From Odontesthes bonariensis (taxonomy: Eukaryota > Chordata > Actinopteri > Atheriniformes > Atherinopsidae), in NCBI RefSeq assembly GCF_027942865.1, contig NC_134509.1, positions 11,930,017 through 11,994,016 of the forward strand: a stretch of 64,000 nucleotides of DNA, written 5' to 3'. Positions 1 through 14,600 of this stretch are shown here, piece by piece (position 1 is the stretch's first letter; every line of letters begins with the position of its first letter). Under the pieces are notes generated by a model. The model made no database searches, was not told the DNA's origin, and worked only from the letters and a program-made list of their open reading frames with translations. Made by a program: the position numbers and the translations under genes.

Positions 1-1230
1 GCCCATTGTCTGCTGATGGGACACTGGCTAACCTACATGTATTCAGTATTTTCAAAGATTTGTTTCACAGTGGCTGGGAAGCACTTTTTTTGAATGTTTA
101 TTGGAATCTGCTTAAAGTTAATTGTGAGTTGATTACACTCGCCCAGTAACAGAGTTTTGTGAGACTGTAGTAATGTCATGAAGAAATGCGATGGATGTCG
201 TAGGCCTTGTGATGTCGCAGCTCGAAAGGGACAGTGACAACAAATGTCCAATTACACTGATGTGATCAAAATGACCGCCTTAAGCACTTTAATGATCATG
301 AAGGGAGAGATGAAGAGATGAACAGCCTGCAGCTGTTCAGTTTAATAAACCACACAAAGGGGCACTTTCCATTTAAAAAAAAAAAAAAAAAAAAAAAACT
401 TTGACTCTCCACTTTTGTCACATGCTTTGTCCAAAAAGCAGCTTTGCAGAAAATGTCTTTCATCACATATGAACAGCGGTGCCATTTCTTGTAAATGATG
501 TTCATAAGTGTTCAGTATTTTCGCTTTATTTTGAATCGTGGCTGTGTTGTTCCAGTGTTGAAAGCTGCCAGTGAAGGGTTAGTTCATTTCTGTTCATTTT
601 TCATGTATTCACTGGAAAATGGGGACACGAGGGATTTTTCAAGGGTTACGCCAAACGCCATACTGCTTCCTCTTAGTGGCACTTAACAGGGTGTGCGAGT
701 GACGCACAGCCTACTTACATGCAGTACTTGAAAGCAGAGCGTCCAGGCTCTGTCACCAGCAGTTTTTGTTGAAGTAGAATTTTGATAGGAGACAGCAGCA
801 CCATGATGCATTTTGTTTTCTGTTCACCGTTAATGGGAGTATAAACTACCATCTTATGCAGAAGCAGCATGAAATCACAACCCGATTCCACAGAACTTTT
901 CCTTTGCAGCCAAATCTTCTTATGTGAACTGAACATCCTTTACTTCCGAGTCTACATCCGTTGTTTTCTGAATCTCCCAGAGTAAGCTTTATAAAGCGAA
1001 CACGGTGTCAGATATCATTTTCATCTCACAGCTTCTTATAATTGTTGGTGTTTACGGATCGCTTTCTCACCACGTAGTGCCATATTTGTGATTTCTACAT
1101 ACTGCTAACTATGATTATGCTTCTTTTTTTCTTTTTCTTTTTCTTTTTTTCACCTGTACTATTCTTGTAAATAAATGGATCATGAGATGTAAATATACAT
1201 TATCGCTGAATAAATGTGGTTCTTTTTATC
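1..1230 (+). other. Probable 3'-UTR tail of an upstream gene
   Basis: No coding exon is visible here. The stretch is AT-rich, carries a 24-base poly-A run at 375-398, and ends with two AATAAA signals at 1170-1175 and 1209-1214, followed by T/GT-rich sequence. That arrangement is typical of the 3' end of a plus-strand transcript whose coding exons lie before the window. A third AATAAA is at 1459-1464. The gene cannot be identified. The call is an inference from poly-A signal layout only; chance AATAAA motifs are common in AT-rich DNA. Confidence 0.35.
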
Positions 1231-4200
1231 TTTTTGTCTGAGTTCATTTTGATTTTTGAGGTCATGTTTTGCTGTTCTTTACCACCCATGCTTCAAGTTT
1301 CACAACAATGCGTTCAGTTGAATGCAGCCTCCTCTCTAGATTAGTTGTGATTTGCTGCCGTCAAACTCGCTGCTTGCCTGGGAAATGTGTAAAAAATCAA
1401 AAGGAGAAAAAACCCAAGAAGAATACAGAAGAAATGAGAACCACCTTTTTGCTTATTGAATAAATATGTTTATTGATGCTGTTATTGAAAAACTTGAAGT
1501 TCAACTGAGTGAAAAAAGTGAAAAATAATGCACTCCCTCCATCTAGTGTTTGAAACAAATATTACTGCCATTCTCCGTGTTCCCTGCAGTTCTAAGCAAA
1601 CAACAGATTGGTCTGTCTGTGCTGATGAATGGAGGCCTTCACTTTACCTAAAAAACTCCCCACAACAGTTAACCAACAACAAAAAAAAACCTCATCTCTG
1701 CTCCTAAAAGGTGTTATTTTTGGAGGTTTTGTCATGAAGAAAACCTCTCATAGCATTAAAATGACTTGGCTGTGACTACACCCTTTGCTCATTCAGCAAA
1801 TGGGGATCTATGAATAAACTAATTTAGTCCTGCCTCCATCTCTACCCGCCAGATGAAGTCCTAGTGACAAGTCCCCGCTAACTTGTCATAGCTTGGCTCG
1901 CTTCTCATTTAATCAGTTCCTCACGGCACATTTGAATTAGCTGTAAAGCCTCACCCTGGAAGTAGCCATGTTTGGTTCTTCCAGTGTCATACGTAGAACA
2001 TTGGAGGAACCAGTCTTTTGACAAGTTCATTTTCGATGAGTGGAACTTTAAAAGCAGTGAAAAAAAAAAAGTTCGACAGGTTTTTAAATTTTTTTTTGTA
2101 AAACATGGGAGAAAGATAGTACGGAAGTGAGAGCAGGGCTTCATCTCTCTGCTGTCTGTAAGACTGTGGTGACCTTTGGTTGTCGTTTGGAGATCAGAGG
2201 GAGTGTAGTTGTAGGTCGGTCAAAGAGGAACAGCCATGGATGTTTTTCTTTTGATATGAACCTGTTTTACAGTAGGGAGAACAACAGAGATTAGTTTATG
2301 CACACATGCCTACACACACACACACACACACATACATACATTACTACTTTTCGTTCAACACAACGCAGATAATTTGCATTGAGATACCCGCTGCTGATAA
2401 GTGTATCGGTTTGCTGTGTTATCAGGGACTGATTTCGAACGTCCTGACCTTTGGCCAGATGCCTCAGGGTTATTTCTGCTTCTTTTAGAGCTTTTAAAGC
2501 AGACTGACGTGATCATCCTCCCTTTCTGCGACAATTCAGTCGCTCTCCAGTAATACTTCACAGTACTCCACACTTGCCCGTCGGTGTGAGGTATTTTGAT
2601 TTTTTTCATAAAGCACACGGAATAGGTCTCTTAATAGGCTTTTATTGTGCAGATTATTTCTGTTTGAGCCACTTTCCGCTCACACACAATTGCTGATGTA
2701 AGATCTTTATTGATTTGTTTTACTCTGTGAAACAGACCATGAATTGCCTGTTGACCCATTCTTTCTTGTTTGTAACCTGAGGCCGCACTCTCATTAAAGG
2801 TTGTGACAAGGACTTACTGTGTCCTTATTGAGCTCATTGTTTCCTTTCATGTCTTACTTGAACAACACTTGTATTTTTAAACAATTTTATTAGATTATCT
2901 ATGAAAAGTACTTTGTCCATTGAAAAAACAACAGCGGGATCTTCTGACCTCTGGCATAAGTTCAACTTTGACCCAGTGACATGTAAAAGCTTCTGCACCC
3001 TAGGTCAAAACCCCTGTGTTAGTGAATGGAGCGAAAGATTGCCCCATTTCCCAGAGACGTTCCATTAATGATATTTTCTTATATTGTTTTAAGGAAGAGT
3101 GCTGCGTTATTTTCCATTTTTAATACGATCAAACTTTTTAAAAAGTGGTCAGTGTCAGCACAAACAAAAAACATTTTCTGTCGGAACTAAGAGTGCGTTC
3201 CTGTTTGAGGGATTTAGGCTTTTCCTTCTTGCAAAAAGGCTTCTAATTCTGTGAGATTCTTGGATTGTCTTAACAGCTGTTGCTGTTTCTCGTGGCACTG
3301 ACAGTCACACAAGCCCAAAGCATGATCACTCCACCTCCATACTTAACGGTTGGAGACGTGTAATTTTCATGAAATTTACAAACCTCAGACGATACATTTT
3401 TTGGTTAAGAAGCTGAAAAAGCTTTTTTTAGGGACCCCTCTGTGGAAATCATATTAGAGTCGGTTTTGGATTTTCTAGCAATCCTGAAAACCATTCTCTC
3501 TGAAACTTTCCTTGATCCTCCAGAACTTAACCCAGCTTCCACCGTTTAACCGCAATTTGTAATGACATCACAAACTGAGAACGGCTACTTGCAAACGCTT
3601 TACCATCTCCTGATGACCTTCTCCCATTTAATGAGCATTAATTACTTACATTTTCAGTGTGGCAAGCAACAACTTAAAGGGCCCCCCTGGTTGCTGATTG
3701 ATAGGTCAAGGTTTGAGGAGTTTAGAGTATTAAAAAGTGTTGAAATTTGCATCACTGGCTTTCCTAATGATGATTCCTATGCTCTGACAATCTAACTCAG
3801 GTGTGTGGTAAAACTGATGAAATCTATTTGAGTTCACTTCTTGTTGGATACCCAAATTTTTCCAATGTGCTCCTTCCCTTTTTCCACTCTACAATAATGA
3901 TAAAAAAAAAATATCCACTGACCAGAGTTGTAACCTCAGAGTTGTAGTGACAGAATCGTCAGATAAGGAGGTTGCTGAAATGACTTTGAGCTTGTTTGCA
4001 GCACACGTCTGATTTAGATTAATCTGCTGAGGCAGCAACTGGTTATCTTCTTCTAAGAAGAATAAAACAGTCACCACCAACAGACAAACACTGACACCCA
4101 CTGGCTGTTCTTCTTTTTTTTTTTTTAAGTTGCACTTCTGTTTTAGTTATTTACTGATTAAACATTATAACCAATGAATCAAATTAGCTTCGTGCTATCA

Positions 4201-5440
4201 GCGCCATCGGCTTACACATTAATTCATGACCAATAATTTGAACTTTTGAACAATGACAGTGTGTTTTTTTGCCAATAATGATAAGATCACTTTTCCTTTA
4301 TGATATTGCGGCCTGTCTTCTTCTATGACAAAGATATATCCCAGCCAGTTCACCTGAACATATTTGACAGACAAAATCTCTTGTGGCCTCTTGCACCGTC
4401 TTTCTTATACCGTTTTTATCCAAGCACCTTTGGGCAGATGATGTTCACTGTGCCTGTGAGTATAAGGATTAAAAATAGAAGTTTCTTTCCCCCCTTGCTT
4501 TATCACAAGGTTTTCTCTGATGTGGGGAATATGCTTTTTAATAATGGGAAAATACACACTAAGAAGTTTTGAATAGAGTAAACGATGTGTTATGGATCTC
4601 AAGGTAAAAAAAAAAAAAAAAGAAGTTATAACTGAGGTTTGTTTTAGCAAATATATAGAAAGTATATACAGGGTTATACTTTTGTGGATGTGTGAATGCT
4701 AAAAACCAAATTTTATAGGATTTTATATAGGTTTTTTTTTATTTGATAGATTTTATAGGATTTTAAATCATGCAAATTTTTCACATGGAAGGAGAACTCG
4801 TTTTCATTTGTGAAGACAGTGATGATGAATAATAAAGAGGGCCACCAGATGAAATGGGGGGGCGGAGGAAACAAGGAATGTTTCAGTTAAACAGACTGAA
4901 TACTCAAAGATGTCCTTCACCTTAATGTGTAGACAATGCCTGGGGAGCTCGACAACTGATACGTCGTGAAAAAATATCCCACAAACTAAACAGGCTGACC
5001 CACACCTGAACATCGTCAAATGTTTGGGGAGTTGTAATTTGAGCTGTAGGGGCTGTTTTTTTCTTACAAGACTGCCCATTTCCTCCAACAAGGACCCAAC
5101 GACAAAGTGCCGACTGTTTAATCGGGTGAAGAAATTAGGTGAAAGGTGTCCGGCATGAAGATTTCTCTCTACCGGCTCATGGTAAATCCAACATTTTTAC
5201 TTTGATTTCTTTGCACTGATTGTTTCCTTCTGTAGTGTCCAGCTGTCGTTGTTTGCTGAGTTGGATGTCCTGTATTTGAGAGGTGGAAATTCAGACAGCG
5301 AGCCTCACTCATTGAGAATGAAATCAATCAGATGTTGTGCCACTGCGTTGATTAATCAATCACGCGCCCCGCGTGGGGACTCCGACACCACCCTGCTGCG
5401 TTAAAAGGAGAAACCTGACCTCATCTATCAATACCAGCAG
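1231..5440. other. Intergenic stretch upstream of mttp
   Basis: I see no supported gene in this 4.2 kb. It holds a (CA)n microsatellite at about 2311-2340, short poly-T and poly-A runs (4115-4126, 4606-4621), and a small minus-strand transposase-like patch near 3290-3370, listed separately. Open frames here are short, overlap in several frames and have no splice-site context. Regulatory DNA for mttp may lie here but cannot be recognised by eye. Confidence 0.6.
3290..3370 (-). mobile_element. Short Tc1/mariner transposase relic
   Basis: Read on the minus strand, about 3302-3358 translates to SPTVKYGGGVIMLWAC. This closely resembles the PTVKHGGGSVMVWGC block that is well conserved in Tc1-like DDE transposases. 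Flanking frames are broken by stops and frameshifts, and no terminal inverted repeats were found. It is therefore a small decayed fragment. The wider region 3150-3545 may derive from the same element, but only the short motif is convincing. Confidence 0.45.
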
Positions 5441-5465
5441 TTCCTGTCAAATCTGTGCTGCTGAG

Positions 5466-5540
5466 GTTAATGATTTGCGGGTTATCTCGTACTTAGTACT
5501 TGAGCGTGGAGTTTGGAGTCTGCCCTCCCCTCAGATAAAA
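5466..5540 (+). promoter_or_regulatory. Candidate mttp core promoter (HNF1-like, DR1-like, TATA-like)
   Basis: Three ordered motifs precede the mttp start codon. GTTAATGATTTGC at 5466-5478 matches the HNF1 palindrome consensus at 10 of 13 positions. AGTTTGGAGTCTG at 5510-5522 resembles the direct-repeat nuclear-receptor element known in mammalian MTTP promoters, bound by HNF4 and LRH-1. GATAAAA at 5534-5540 is in place for a weak TATA box, implying transcription start near 5565 and a 5' UTR of about 80 bases. HNF1/HNF4 control fits liver and intestinal expression of this family. The motifs are seen; the binding is inferred. Confidence 0.5.
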
Positions 5541-5646
5541 CGGATCAGGAGAAGTTTGGACTTGCTTTGCCTTTCTCTTTGGCCTCGTTGGTGCCACTTC
5601 AGCCGCTGACTCTCGTGTGTCGGTTTGAATCATCTGGCTGCACACA

Positions 5647-8600
5647 ATGTTGGTGCTTGTTCTCTTCTTGCTTTGTGCTGCCTCCTCTGTCCCAACATCT
5701 GCCAAAGGTGAGTCGATCGCTTGTGGTGATCTCTTTTTTTTTTATTTTATTTTTATTTTTGGAGTTGAGGGGGCCAAAAGGAGCTTTTAGATGTTTATTT
5801 AATGAAAGCTGAATGAGTTTATTCAAGACGGTAAAACAGCTGCTCCATGCACAATCAGTGTAAGTGAGTCATCAAAAGGTTTAAGCTCTGCTTGTGACTT
5901 TTTCACTGACGAGAAGCAGAATGACTATCAATGGTCTTTCAATCAATGGAGTGCTTGTGTTTGAAAGGTTCCAGCTTAATTTCTGTGACTATTTGAGACT
6001 TTTTTTGAGACTCATGAGTGGAAACGACCCCCTCATGGTTAGTGGAGTATCTTCTCTGAGTGCAGTTTGATGACATCACTGATTGATAAGGGTTGGAAGA
6101 ACACAAGCAAAGAGACATTTATGGTGAAACAAACTGATTGTGTATTCCCTCTGGTATTCACTTCTCGTCCCTGAAATGTATCGCCAAATGTTGCAACAGA
6201 CGAGCTCACTCTGTATTTTTCATTTGATGGAATGATTTCCACGCTACACTGATGATGAAATCAAAAAGTGACACGTCAGTCTGTCTTCCCTGCTGGCTAA
6301 AAGTCACATACCAGCTTGACATTAGTTGAGCAGAGGAGCAGAGTTAATTTTTTTTTTTTTTTTTTTATCTCCTCTCAACTGGAACACACCCAGTTCAACA
6401 GCAGACGATTAAATCACCTCAGCTCCTCGTCAACTGTCCACTTCTGTGATCCAGAAGGAATGGGACACTGGGGGAAAAACAATTGTTTGGTGGGAAGTCA
6501 TTTTAAAAAGTCACTTATATCAGTGTGTGAAACTTGTTTAGGAAGCCACAGAAGTGGCAGGGTGCACAGCAAAGGCTGTGTCACACAGAGTTGTGTACAG
6601 AGAAAGACTTTTACACTTAGACTATACCTGTCAACGTATAATAACACAACTGTCTTTTTTTTTTTTTTTTTTTTTTGGTTGATATCACAAATTTGTGTGA
6701 CTAAAGTGGCCAACTGTCTTGTCTCATGGGAACTAATTGCAGCAGTATATCAAACAGCTGATCTAAGTTATTTTGCTTAAATCAGAAATTGCTTTGGAAA
6801 GGATTTCATAGGACAACCATATGTTTGCTCTGACATCTAAGAAGAATCAAGTTGGTGCTTCTGAAACAGAGGAAGCTGCTGCTAAACATGCTTTAACCAA
6901 CAGCTTCTACCCATGAACAGCAAACTCTTAATTCAGACTCGGGTTTTGAGCTTGAATGAAAAATGGCTAAATTGCTTCTTGAATAGAGTGCTATTTCAAG
7001 TTGCTTGCAAATTGATATTCTCAGACAGTTTAAGAGACCCCCTCTATTGAATAAAATGAAATGTGCATTGTCTAAATGCTTCACCGACGCTGACAGTTGG
7101 ATCATAAACTGCGTGTTTGTTTACCAGCTGTGTGTTCTGTGTTTCTTCAGGTGTCGCTGCGGGACCCCGGCTGAACAACAACCAGCTGTACAAATTCAGC
7201 TACACCACTGAGGTCCTGCTAGACAGAGCCAGAGGGTCAAAAGAGGGCGATGCAGGCTTCAGAATCTCAAGTGACGTGAACGTTAACCTGGTTTGGAGAG
7301 ATCCGAGCAGCAAGGATGACCAGCTGATTCAACTGGCGGTTCGTGGTTCCAATTATAGAATAATGGGCATAATGTTTCTGACACAAATACAATTGTGGTA
7401 AAATAGGTTATCGGGCCTGCATGCTTTGTTTTTTGGGGTCACTGCACACTGTGCATACACCGTGGGATTGCAGGCTTTTGTTGGAACATATGATTCCCTC
7501 TTCAACAGATCTCAAACGTGAGAGTTGAGCCTGTGTCTCAGAGATCGGAGAGGAAGAACGTCCTCCACGGATCCACAACTGAGAGCCTTTTGGGGAAAAC
7601 CAAAATAGCAGCTCTGACAAAACCTTTCCTGTTGCATCTGAAAAATGGAAAGGTGAGGATATTAACACTGACACTGCTCTTAGTGGTTCTTATTTTCAAA
7701 GTATAGGTGCTGGGTAATAGACAAAATATCACAAAACAAAATACTTTTTTTTTTTTTTTTTTTTTGTTCTTTCCAAAGCCTGTGAGTAAACATTAGAGTA
7801 GTTGGTAGCAATCTACATGCTGGCATAAGTTATGAAATGGTGAAAAGTCAGTGTTGTACTTCCATTTCTCACAGCAATGTCATTGTCTTCCGAGCTTAAT
7901 TTAGCTTATTTAGCTTAATTTCACTGTGCTAGAGTGGTGATGCTGGAAGGGAAATACCAAAGAGATCTGTGTGAATGTGTGTGTGCAAAGGTCAGCAGGT
8001 GCAGAGTGTCACTGAATGAGTCGAAGTAAAAGAATGACTGGAGGTTGATGGAGGATAACACTGAAGTAAACTACTACGATGATTCTTATCAGAATTTGCG
8101 ATTACATGTTGGGTGCAAATTCACTCTAAAGATTTTCTTAAAAATGCACATCTCGGATGGGGTTTATAAGTTGTCAATAATAACTTTATTGATGGTATAT
8201 TAATTATTTGATAATTTTCTATTTTGCACATCAATTAAAAGCCATGACTTGGAAAAACCTAATGGGTGGCCAGGTTGATTGGAAAACAACTCAAATTGGG
8301 CGCTGTGACCATTTGGTCTATTGATTAATGGCTGCCATCTATTAACGATACACTGATGATATAATTAATGAATTACAACATTTCTAATCACATTTATTAC
8401 ATGTTGATAACCAAATTAATTTATTTGGCATCAGTTGACTTGGCAACTGCAAATATGCTCTTTTTAATAGCTTCGTAGCAGAGCTTTAAAGCAATTATGA
8501 GTGCTCTGTTAACACTGAACAAGCATGATTATCATGACATCTCTGTTATAAACAAGCAAAAGAAAAAAATGTATTGTTCGATAAAGCTTGAGACATTTTA

Positions 8601-11600
8601 TATAAAATTACAACTTGTGTAAGTTCTGACGTGTTGAGTCCTGTGTGTCTGTGAAACAAGATGGAAGAGTGCCTCGCCTGGTGTTGTAGGATTATTTATA
8701 CCAGTGGCTGAAAACACACACAGTAGCAGTGGACAGTCTATTTATGGTGGTCCTATTTGATGTTGTAGTTGGCGCCACAAATAAATTTCATACTGTAAAG
8801 GAGACACTGTAAGATGAAGTAATGTGTGGCTGACATTCGTGACAGTCCATCACCGAGCCAAAATGAAACTTCACTGCCGAAGTTTGCGGTGTGACACCAT
8901 ATTTTTGGTTCAACTTGAGCTTGCATTTGAACTATTTGATATGACATTTAAACAAACATAAGCTTCAGTCAGTGATACTTGATGTAGGCCATTCTTTGTA
9001 CATTGATGCATCCGTGAAGTAACAAGATGTAGAAAAGATCCAAAACAACACCCCCTCAATGTTCCAAAAGTGGTTACTTGTGTACTTAAAATGTTACATT
9101 TTGTCAATGTTCAATCATTTTGGTCTTTTTGACAAGATTATATTTTTTTGCCACAATGTGCAACAAGTTGTTAATGCTAGCTAGCAAGCTAATGTGCGCT
9201 GTAACCTTACAATAATAATGTCCAATGTGTGCACAAACCACAATTCAGTTATCGTTTACTGAATGAGTTGCGTGTGTGTGTGTAGTCCGCTCAGCTAATG
9301 GTAAGTTAGCATTTACATTATGTAAGCTAAAGGGACTTACAGAAATAGCCTCATAACACAAAAGGACAGGCTCTTTTAATATCATGTGAGTGCTAATACC
9401 ACAGTAGTCTGGGCTCGTTTTTTATCTGCTCTTCAAAGAATAACATACAATGTGAATAGACTCGGAAGCCAATACTACGCACACATATTTCTGGACACAA
9501 GTGTGCAAAGGAAAACTGATACCCTGAAGGCTTTTGTGAGCTGCAGCACTGAAGGTGGTTTTCCTCAGTACAAATAATCTGTTGGTCAAAGCAAATTGGT
9601 TTACTTTGTGAAAAGCAGGATTTTCTGTTATAACATGATGCGTTCTTTTTATACATCTGCTGTAGACAAAAGCATTGTATTCCTACCGGGCAGAACCTGT
9701 GACCATCAAGAATCTGAAAAGAGGTCTGGCCAGTTTATTGCAATGTCAGCTCCATGGTGGGAAGGTTGTTGAGGTAAATGGCACGACAATTCCCCTTTTG
9801 CATTGAATAACGTGAAATCTTATTGCATGCGACTCATGTTACCCGTGTTTTTAAACAGAATGACGTGTCTGGGAGATGCACAGTTCAGTATCAGGCAGCA
9901 AAAGGTCAAGTAACAAGAACCAAACTCCTGGACACGTGTAAAACCTCGGAGACCGGATTTACCACACATAGTAAGGTCAGTCCGCTTCAAGAACAACTCG
10001 TCATACGAAAAGAAGGACCTTTGTGTTTGGGATTGCTCATTTTGTGGGAATTCTCTTTCACCCTCATTCAGGTCTTGGGTGTGAGCAGGAAGTCCAGCTC
10101 TGTTACAGTGTTCACACTCGAAGATGGTTTCATCCGCTCAGCCCTGGCTGAAGAAACGCACTCACTGGCCGTTAATGCACAGAGATCTGTGGCAGCTAAG
10201 GTTTTGTCCAGGTAAAGCTTTAAAGACCCACGGTGTAATATTTCGGGTGGTGTGTTGGCAGAAATGCAATATGATATCACAACTATGTTTTAATTACTTT
10301 ATAGTTGTAATTTTGGGGGAGGTTGGGGTGTACAGTTGTTTCAGTTTGCAATCGGTACTTCTAGACATCAATACATCCTGCACATTGTTTGACATAAATC
10401 AGTGGTTCTCTCTCATGGCTGCATATTTTAAATGTGTATTTCCCTCTTTAAAAGGCAAACCCTCATGTTGGTAGGTACGGAGGCTGGACCGCTGGAGGCT
10501 GCTGGGAAGGATGTTGCCGGGGTTGTCAAGTCAATTGATGGCAAACTGGCAGCTGTTGGCATTGTGGCAGAGAAGGTCAAATCTCAGTGCAAAGGCTGTC
10601 CATCAGTGAGTTCCTCCTCATTTTTCACACAGTAAATCTTCACATTTGTGCTCATACGCAGACATGGTTTTGTGTTTATTGCATAGTGGCAGTTTGAACA
10701 CGTAGCTGTGCATAACAAGCAGACGCCAATAGGGGCTACAAATGGAAGCCAGAGCAGGAGGGCCTCAAGCAGTCCCTCGAATGGCCATTTGAGGCTTCAT
10801 CCAAAAGCAGGTCAATCTTCATGGAACCACATATAAAAACGACCTCTTCTACAGAAGAGGAAACATGTTTATAGCAGGTTTCATGGGCTGAAGTTTCATT
10901 GTTTAAACCGTGTCATCCTTGAAGTTGTGCAGTTTCAACACTGCGGATGCCTTATGTGACAAGTGAGTGCTGTGGGCACTACCAATGGACAAACACGAGT
11001 GTCTTCGGGTTCTCGGTTATCCATCCCTTGGACGTCACTTCTGGCTCCAAAAACTCTACAAGTCATTATTTCAAAATGACTCTTAATAGCAATGTATTAG
11101 TAACCAGATACTATGTATTTTTGTACTTTAATTACTGACTGAAGACGATCTGTCTACCAATCCCCTTCTCCCTTGTGCTTTCCCTCTTAGCTTTTTGAAC
11201 ATTGGCAGGCTGAACAGAAGCAGCTGGAGCCAGGAAGCCTGTCCAAATCCACGGCTCCTCGCAGCTTCCTGGCCCTCATCCACAGCATTAGGAAGGCGTC
11301 CAAGGGCGAGATCCTCAAAGTGCTGAAGAGTGCCAGCAAGACCTCTCTGTAAACCAGCTCCTCCTACCTTTCTATATCACGCTTATTAGCTACTGACACC
11401 GTGTGTTCTTGCCGAAGTTATTTAGGGATGTAGGTGTGTGAATGCAATTATCTTTACCAAATGCTTATGGGTTTGCTCAAGTTATATCTGCTGATGTCAG
11501 ACCTCAGGTGGTTGATGCTGTGACTTCTTCCCAAACCTCTGCATCTCTGGATGCCATGCTTGAGTTCCTTAACTTCACTGACGCCAAGGGTTTGGTTCTG

Positions 11601-14600
11601 CAGGAGCGCTTTCTCTACGCATGTGGCTTTGCCTCTCATCCCGATGAGAGAATGCTCAAGGCTCTGTTGGTAAGTGCCAGCACTTACAGTTCAAGCAAAC
11701 TGTCAAAGCTTTTTGTTATATTAAAAAGGCAGAGTCTATCTGCAGGGGATTTCAGAAGTGTTTTTTTTTTTTTTTTTTTTTTTAATTAAGGAAAGGGCAG
11801 CTCTCTTGAGATTAAAATAAGTTTTCACCATTTCGTTGAATTTTATTTTCAAAAAATGGATTATTCAATCACTGAAACTCACCAAGAAAATATCAAAACA
11901 TGCTCTTTTATTGCTGGAGCGCCCCATATTTCTGAATTTATTTATGGGAAACGACAAACCAATCATGTGTACTAAAAATTCAGCCATTGACAGGCTTAAA
12001 TAAAGTGAAAGCAGTCATTGTTTGAATTAAACTGTAATGAAAAATACCTTTTCAGGACATTTCTAAAGGAAAGATTGGCAGCAAAGACATCAAAGAGTCT
12101 GTCGTGATCATTATGGGAGCCCTGGTCCACAAGCTTTGTCTAAAAGGAAGCTGCAATTTACCGGTAAGCTTTCAAGAAGATGCCATGAATACCCAATTTA
12201 CAGCTTACGGATATTCATGTGTTTATTATAAAACTCTTTTAAGGAAAGTCTATATTTCCTCTGAGGAATACTTAGGAAATGTAACCAAACTTGAATGAAT
12301 AACGGGAGACAAATGATCTGCTTTTGTATTTTCACATCATAGACAGTGGTGCAGGTGAAGAAGATGATTCTAGAAGGTCCTGAGAGCACACAGGCTGAGA
12401 ATGAGGTCCAGGTGTACCTTCTGGCTCTGAAGAACTCTCTGCTACCTGAGGCCATTCCCATCTTTACCAAATACGCAGAGTCAGAGGTGGGATCCTACAG
12501 CACCATTGCTCTTACCGCCCTGCAGAGATACGATGTCGGTCTCATAACCAGCGAGGTAAGCCACGGCGTATGTCACAGTTTATTTGATGGATTTTAAAAC
12601 GTCTTTGGAAGTGGTTAGACTGATTGTAAAACATATATATATATTTTTTCAGGTTAAAAAGACGGTGAACAGGGTGTACCACCAAAATCGACGAATCTAT
12701 GAGAAAAATGTGAGGGCGGCAGCTGCCGACGTCATCCTCAGCAGCAACCCCTCATACATGGAGGTCAAAAACCTGCTTCAGTCAGTTGGAAACCTGCCCC
12801 ATGAAATGAACAAGTACATGCTGTCAAAGATCCGGGACATCGTTCGCTTTCAGCTGCCTGCCAGGTGGGTCATAAAGTAAAAGATCAGAGTGACAAAAAT
12901 TAGTTGTGTTTTTTTGTTTGTTTGTTTTAATATGACGACAGAGCATAAAAAAAGCCTTATGGTTATGCAGATGGTGGGATCACATTTTGTAATGTAAAAG
13001 GATTTTCTGCATTTCTTTCAGTAAGGTGATACGACAGGCTATGAAGGACATGATTTCCCATAACTACGACCGCTTTGCTAAAGTTGGGTCATCATCTGCA
13101 TACTCAGGATTCATGGCACGTAAGTGAAATGAAAATTGGGTTTTTCTTTCTTCTCTTGCCTATTATCACTAATATTTCCCAGTACCAACTGAGCAGTCAC
13201 AGCAGCAAAGGGGAGGGGGTGAGGGGGTTACAGCAACATAGCCTTAGCTTTCTGGAGGAAAGATTTTTGTCTTTTATCATTTATCAACAAATTAATGAAT
13301 TGATAAATTTTCTGAAAAGCATTATATGGCCTTTAGTGATTTGTGAGCACAGCTGGATTGATGAGAAAAATATGTATGCTCCCTACAGAATCTGCTGATG
13401 TGACCTCCACATACAGTTTGGACATCCTGTATTCAGGCTCTGGGATCCTGAGAAGGAGCAACATGAATATTTATGGTGCTAGTAAAGGAGCAATGCTACA
13501 CGGACTGCAGGTACCACACAAATTAGGAATTTGACAAACGCCTTTTCATGTTGCTTCATTGAACAGCAGATGTGTATTAAATATCTATACTGATATTCTT
13601 TTTGTCTTCTAGGTGGCGATCGAAGCCCAGGGTCTTGAGTCCCTAATTGCTGCAACACCTGACGAGGGGGAGGAAAACCTGGAGTCATTCGCTGGCATGT
13701 CAGCTCTGCTGTTTGATGTCCAGCTGCGACCAGTCACGTTCTTTAAGGGCTACAGTGACCTCATGTCCAAAATATTCTCCATGACTGGAGACCCCATGAA
13801 TGTAGTGAAGGGACTCATCCTGCTGAGTGATCACTCTGAGGTAAGTAGCCATACTGAGGTCCTATTCGCACTAAAAACTGAAGTAGCTGTGCAGTGCTAC
13901 TGAAATAGTTTTCTAGATCTATTTGTTCCCCTTTAGAAGAGCGTTTACATGTTCACGTTGTACTGTTGTGTTTTAGTATTCTTGGTGATTGTCATATTGC
14001 CATGTAGCTGATCGGGTGTAAAATATGTAGACTCCAACACACATCAACTGTTTTTGTGATTAAAACTATTCTGATCCAGCATGTTTTGATGACCGTGTAT
14101 TTACAGTTTATTCAAAATGAATGATTCTTGATTTTTGAGTGTCAAAATGCCGTCTTTTTTTTTTTTATTATATCTTCTCATCTGTGGTCCTTCAGGTCAT
14201 CCAACTGCAGTCTGGACTGAAGGCGGGTGCAGAGTTTCAAGGAGGGTTAGCCATCGACATTTCTGGAGGGATGGAGATAAGTCTGTGGTACAGAGAGTCC
14301 AAGACCAGTGTCAACAACAGGTACGGTTCAGAGACAATAACGCAAACATTTTGTATTGCTTTACCAGGGCTAAAGCAAAACTTTTACATATTTTATGCAC
14401 CATATATTTTAGTCCCATCCTGGAGTGCAGTCATCTCTGAGTTTGTAAAGTACAGTATGATGTAACTCACTTGCAGGTCAAAGGCACTTTTAGTCAATCC
14501 AAAAGTCTGAGGTTTCAGTCACGTCGCTTGGCTGCAAATAGATTTCTGTTGATGCTGGATTTATGTGAACTTCAGAGGGTCTATAAGTGCCATCTGATTC

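Noticed and set aside
6316-6780. 154-codon plus-strand frame in mttp intron 1
   Set aside because: It contains two poly-Phe runs from poly-T tracts and lies within an intron flanked by well-supported mttp exons.
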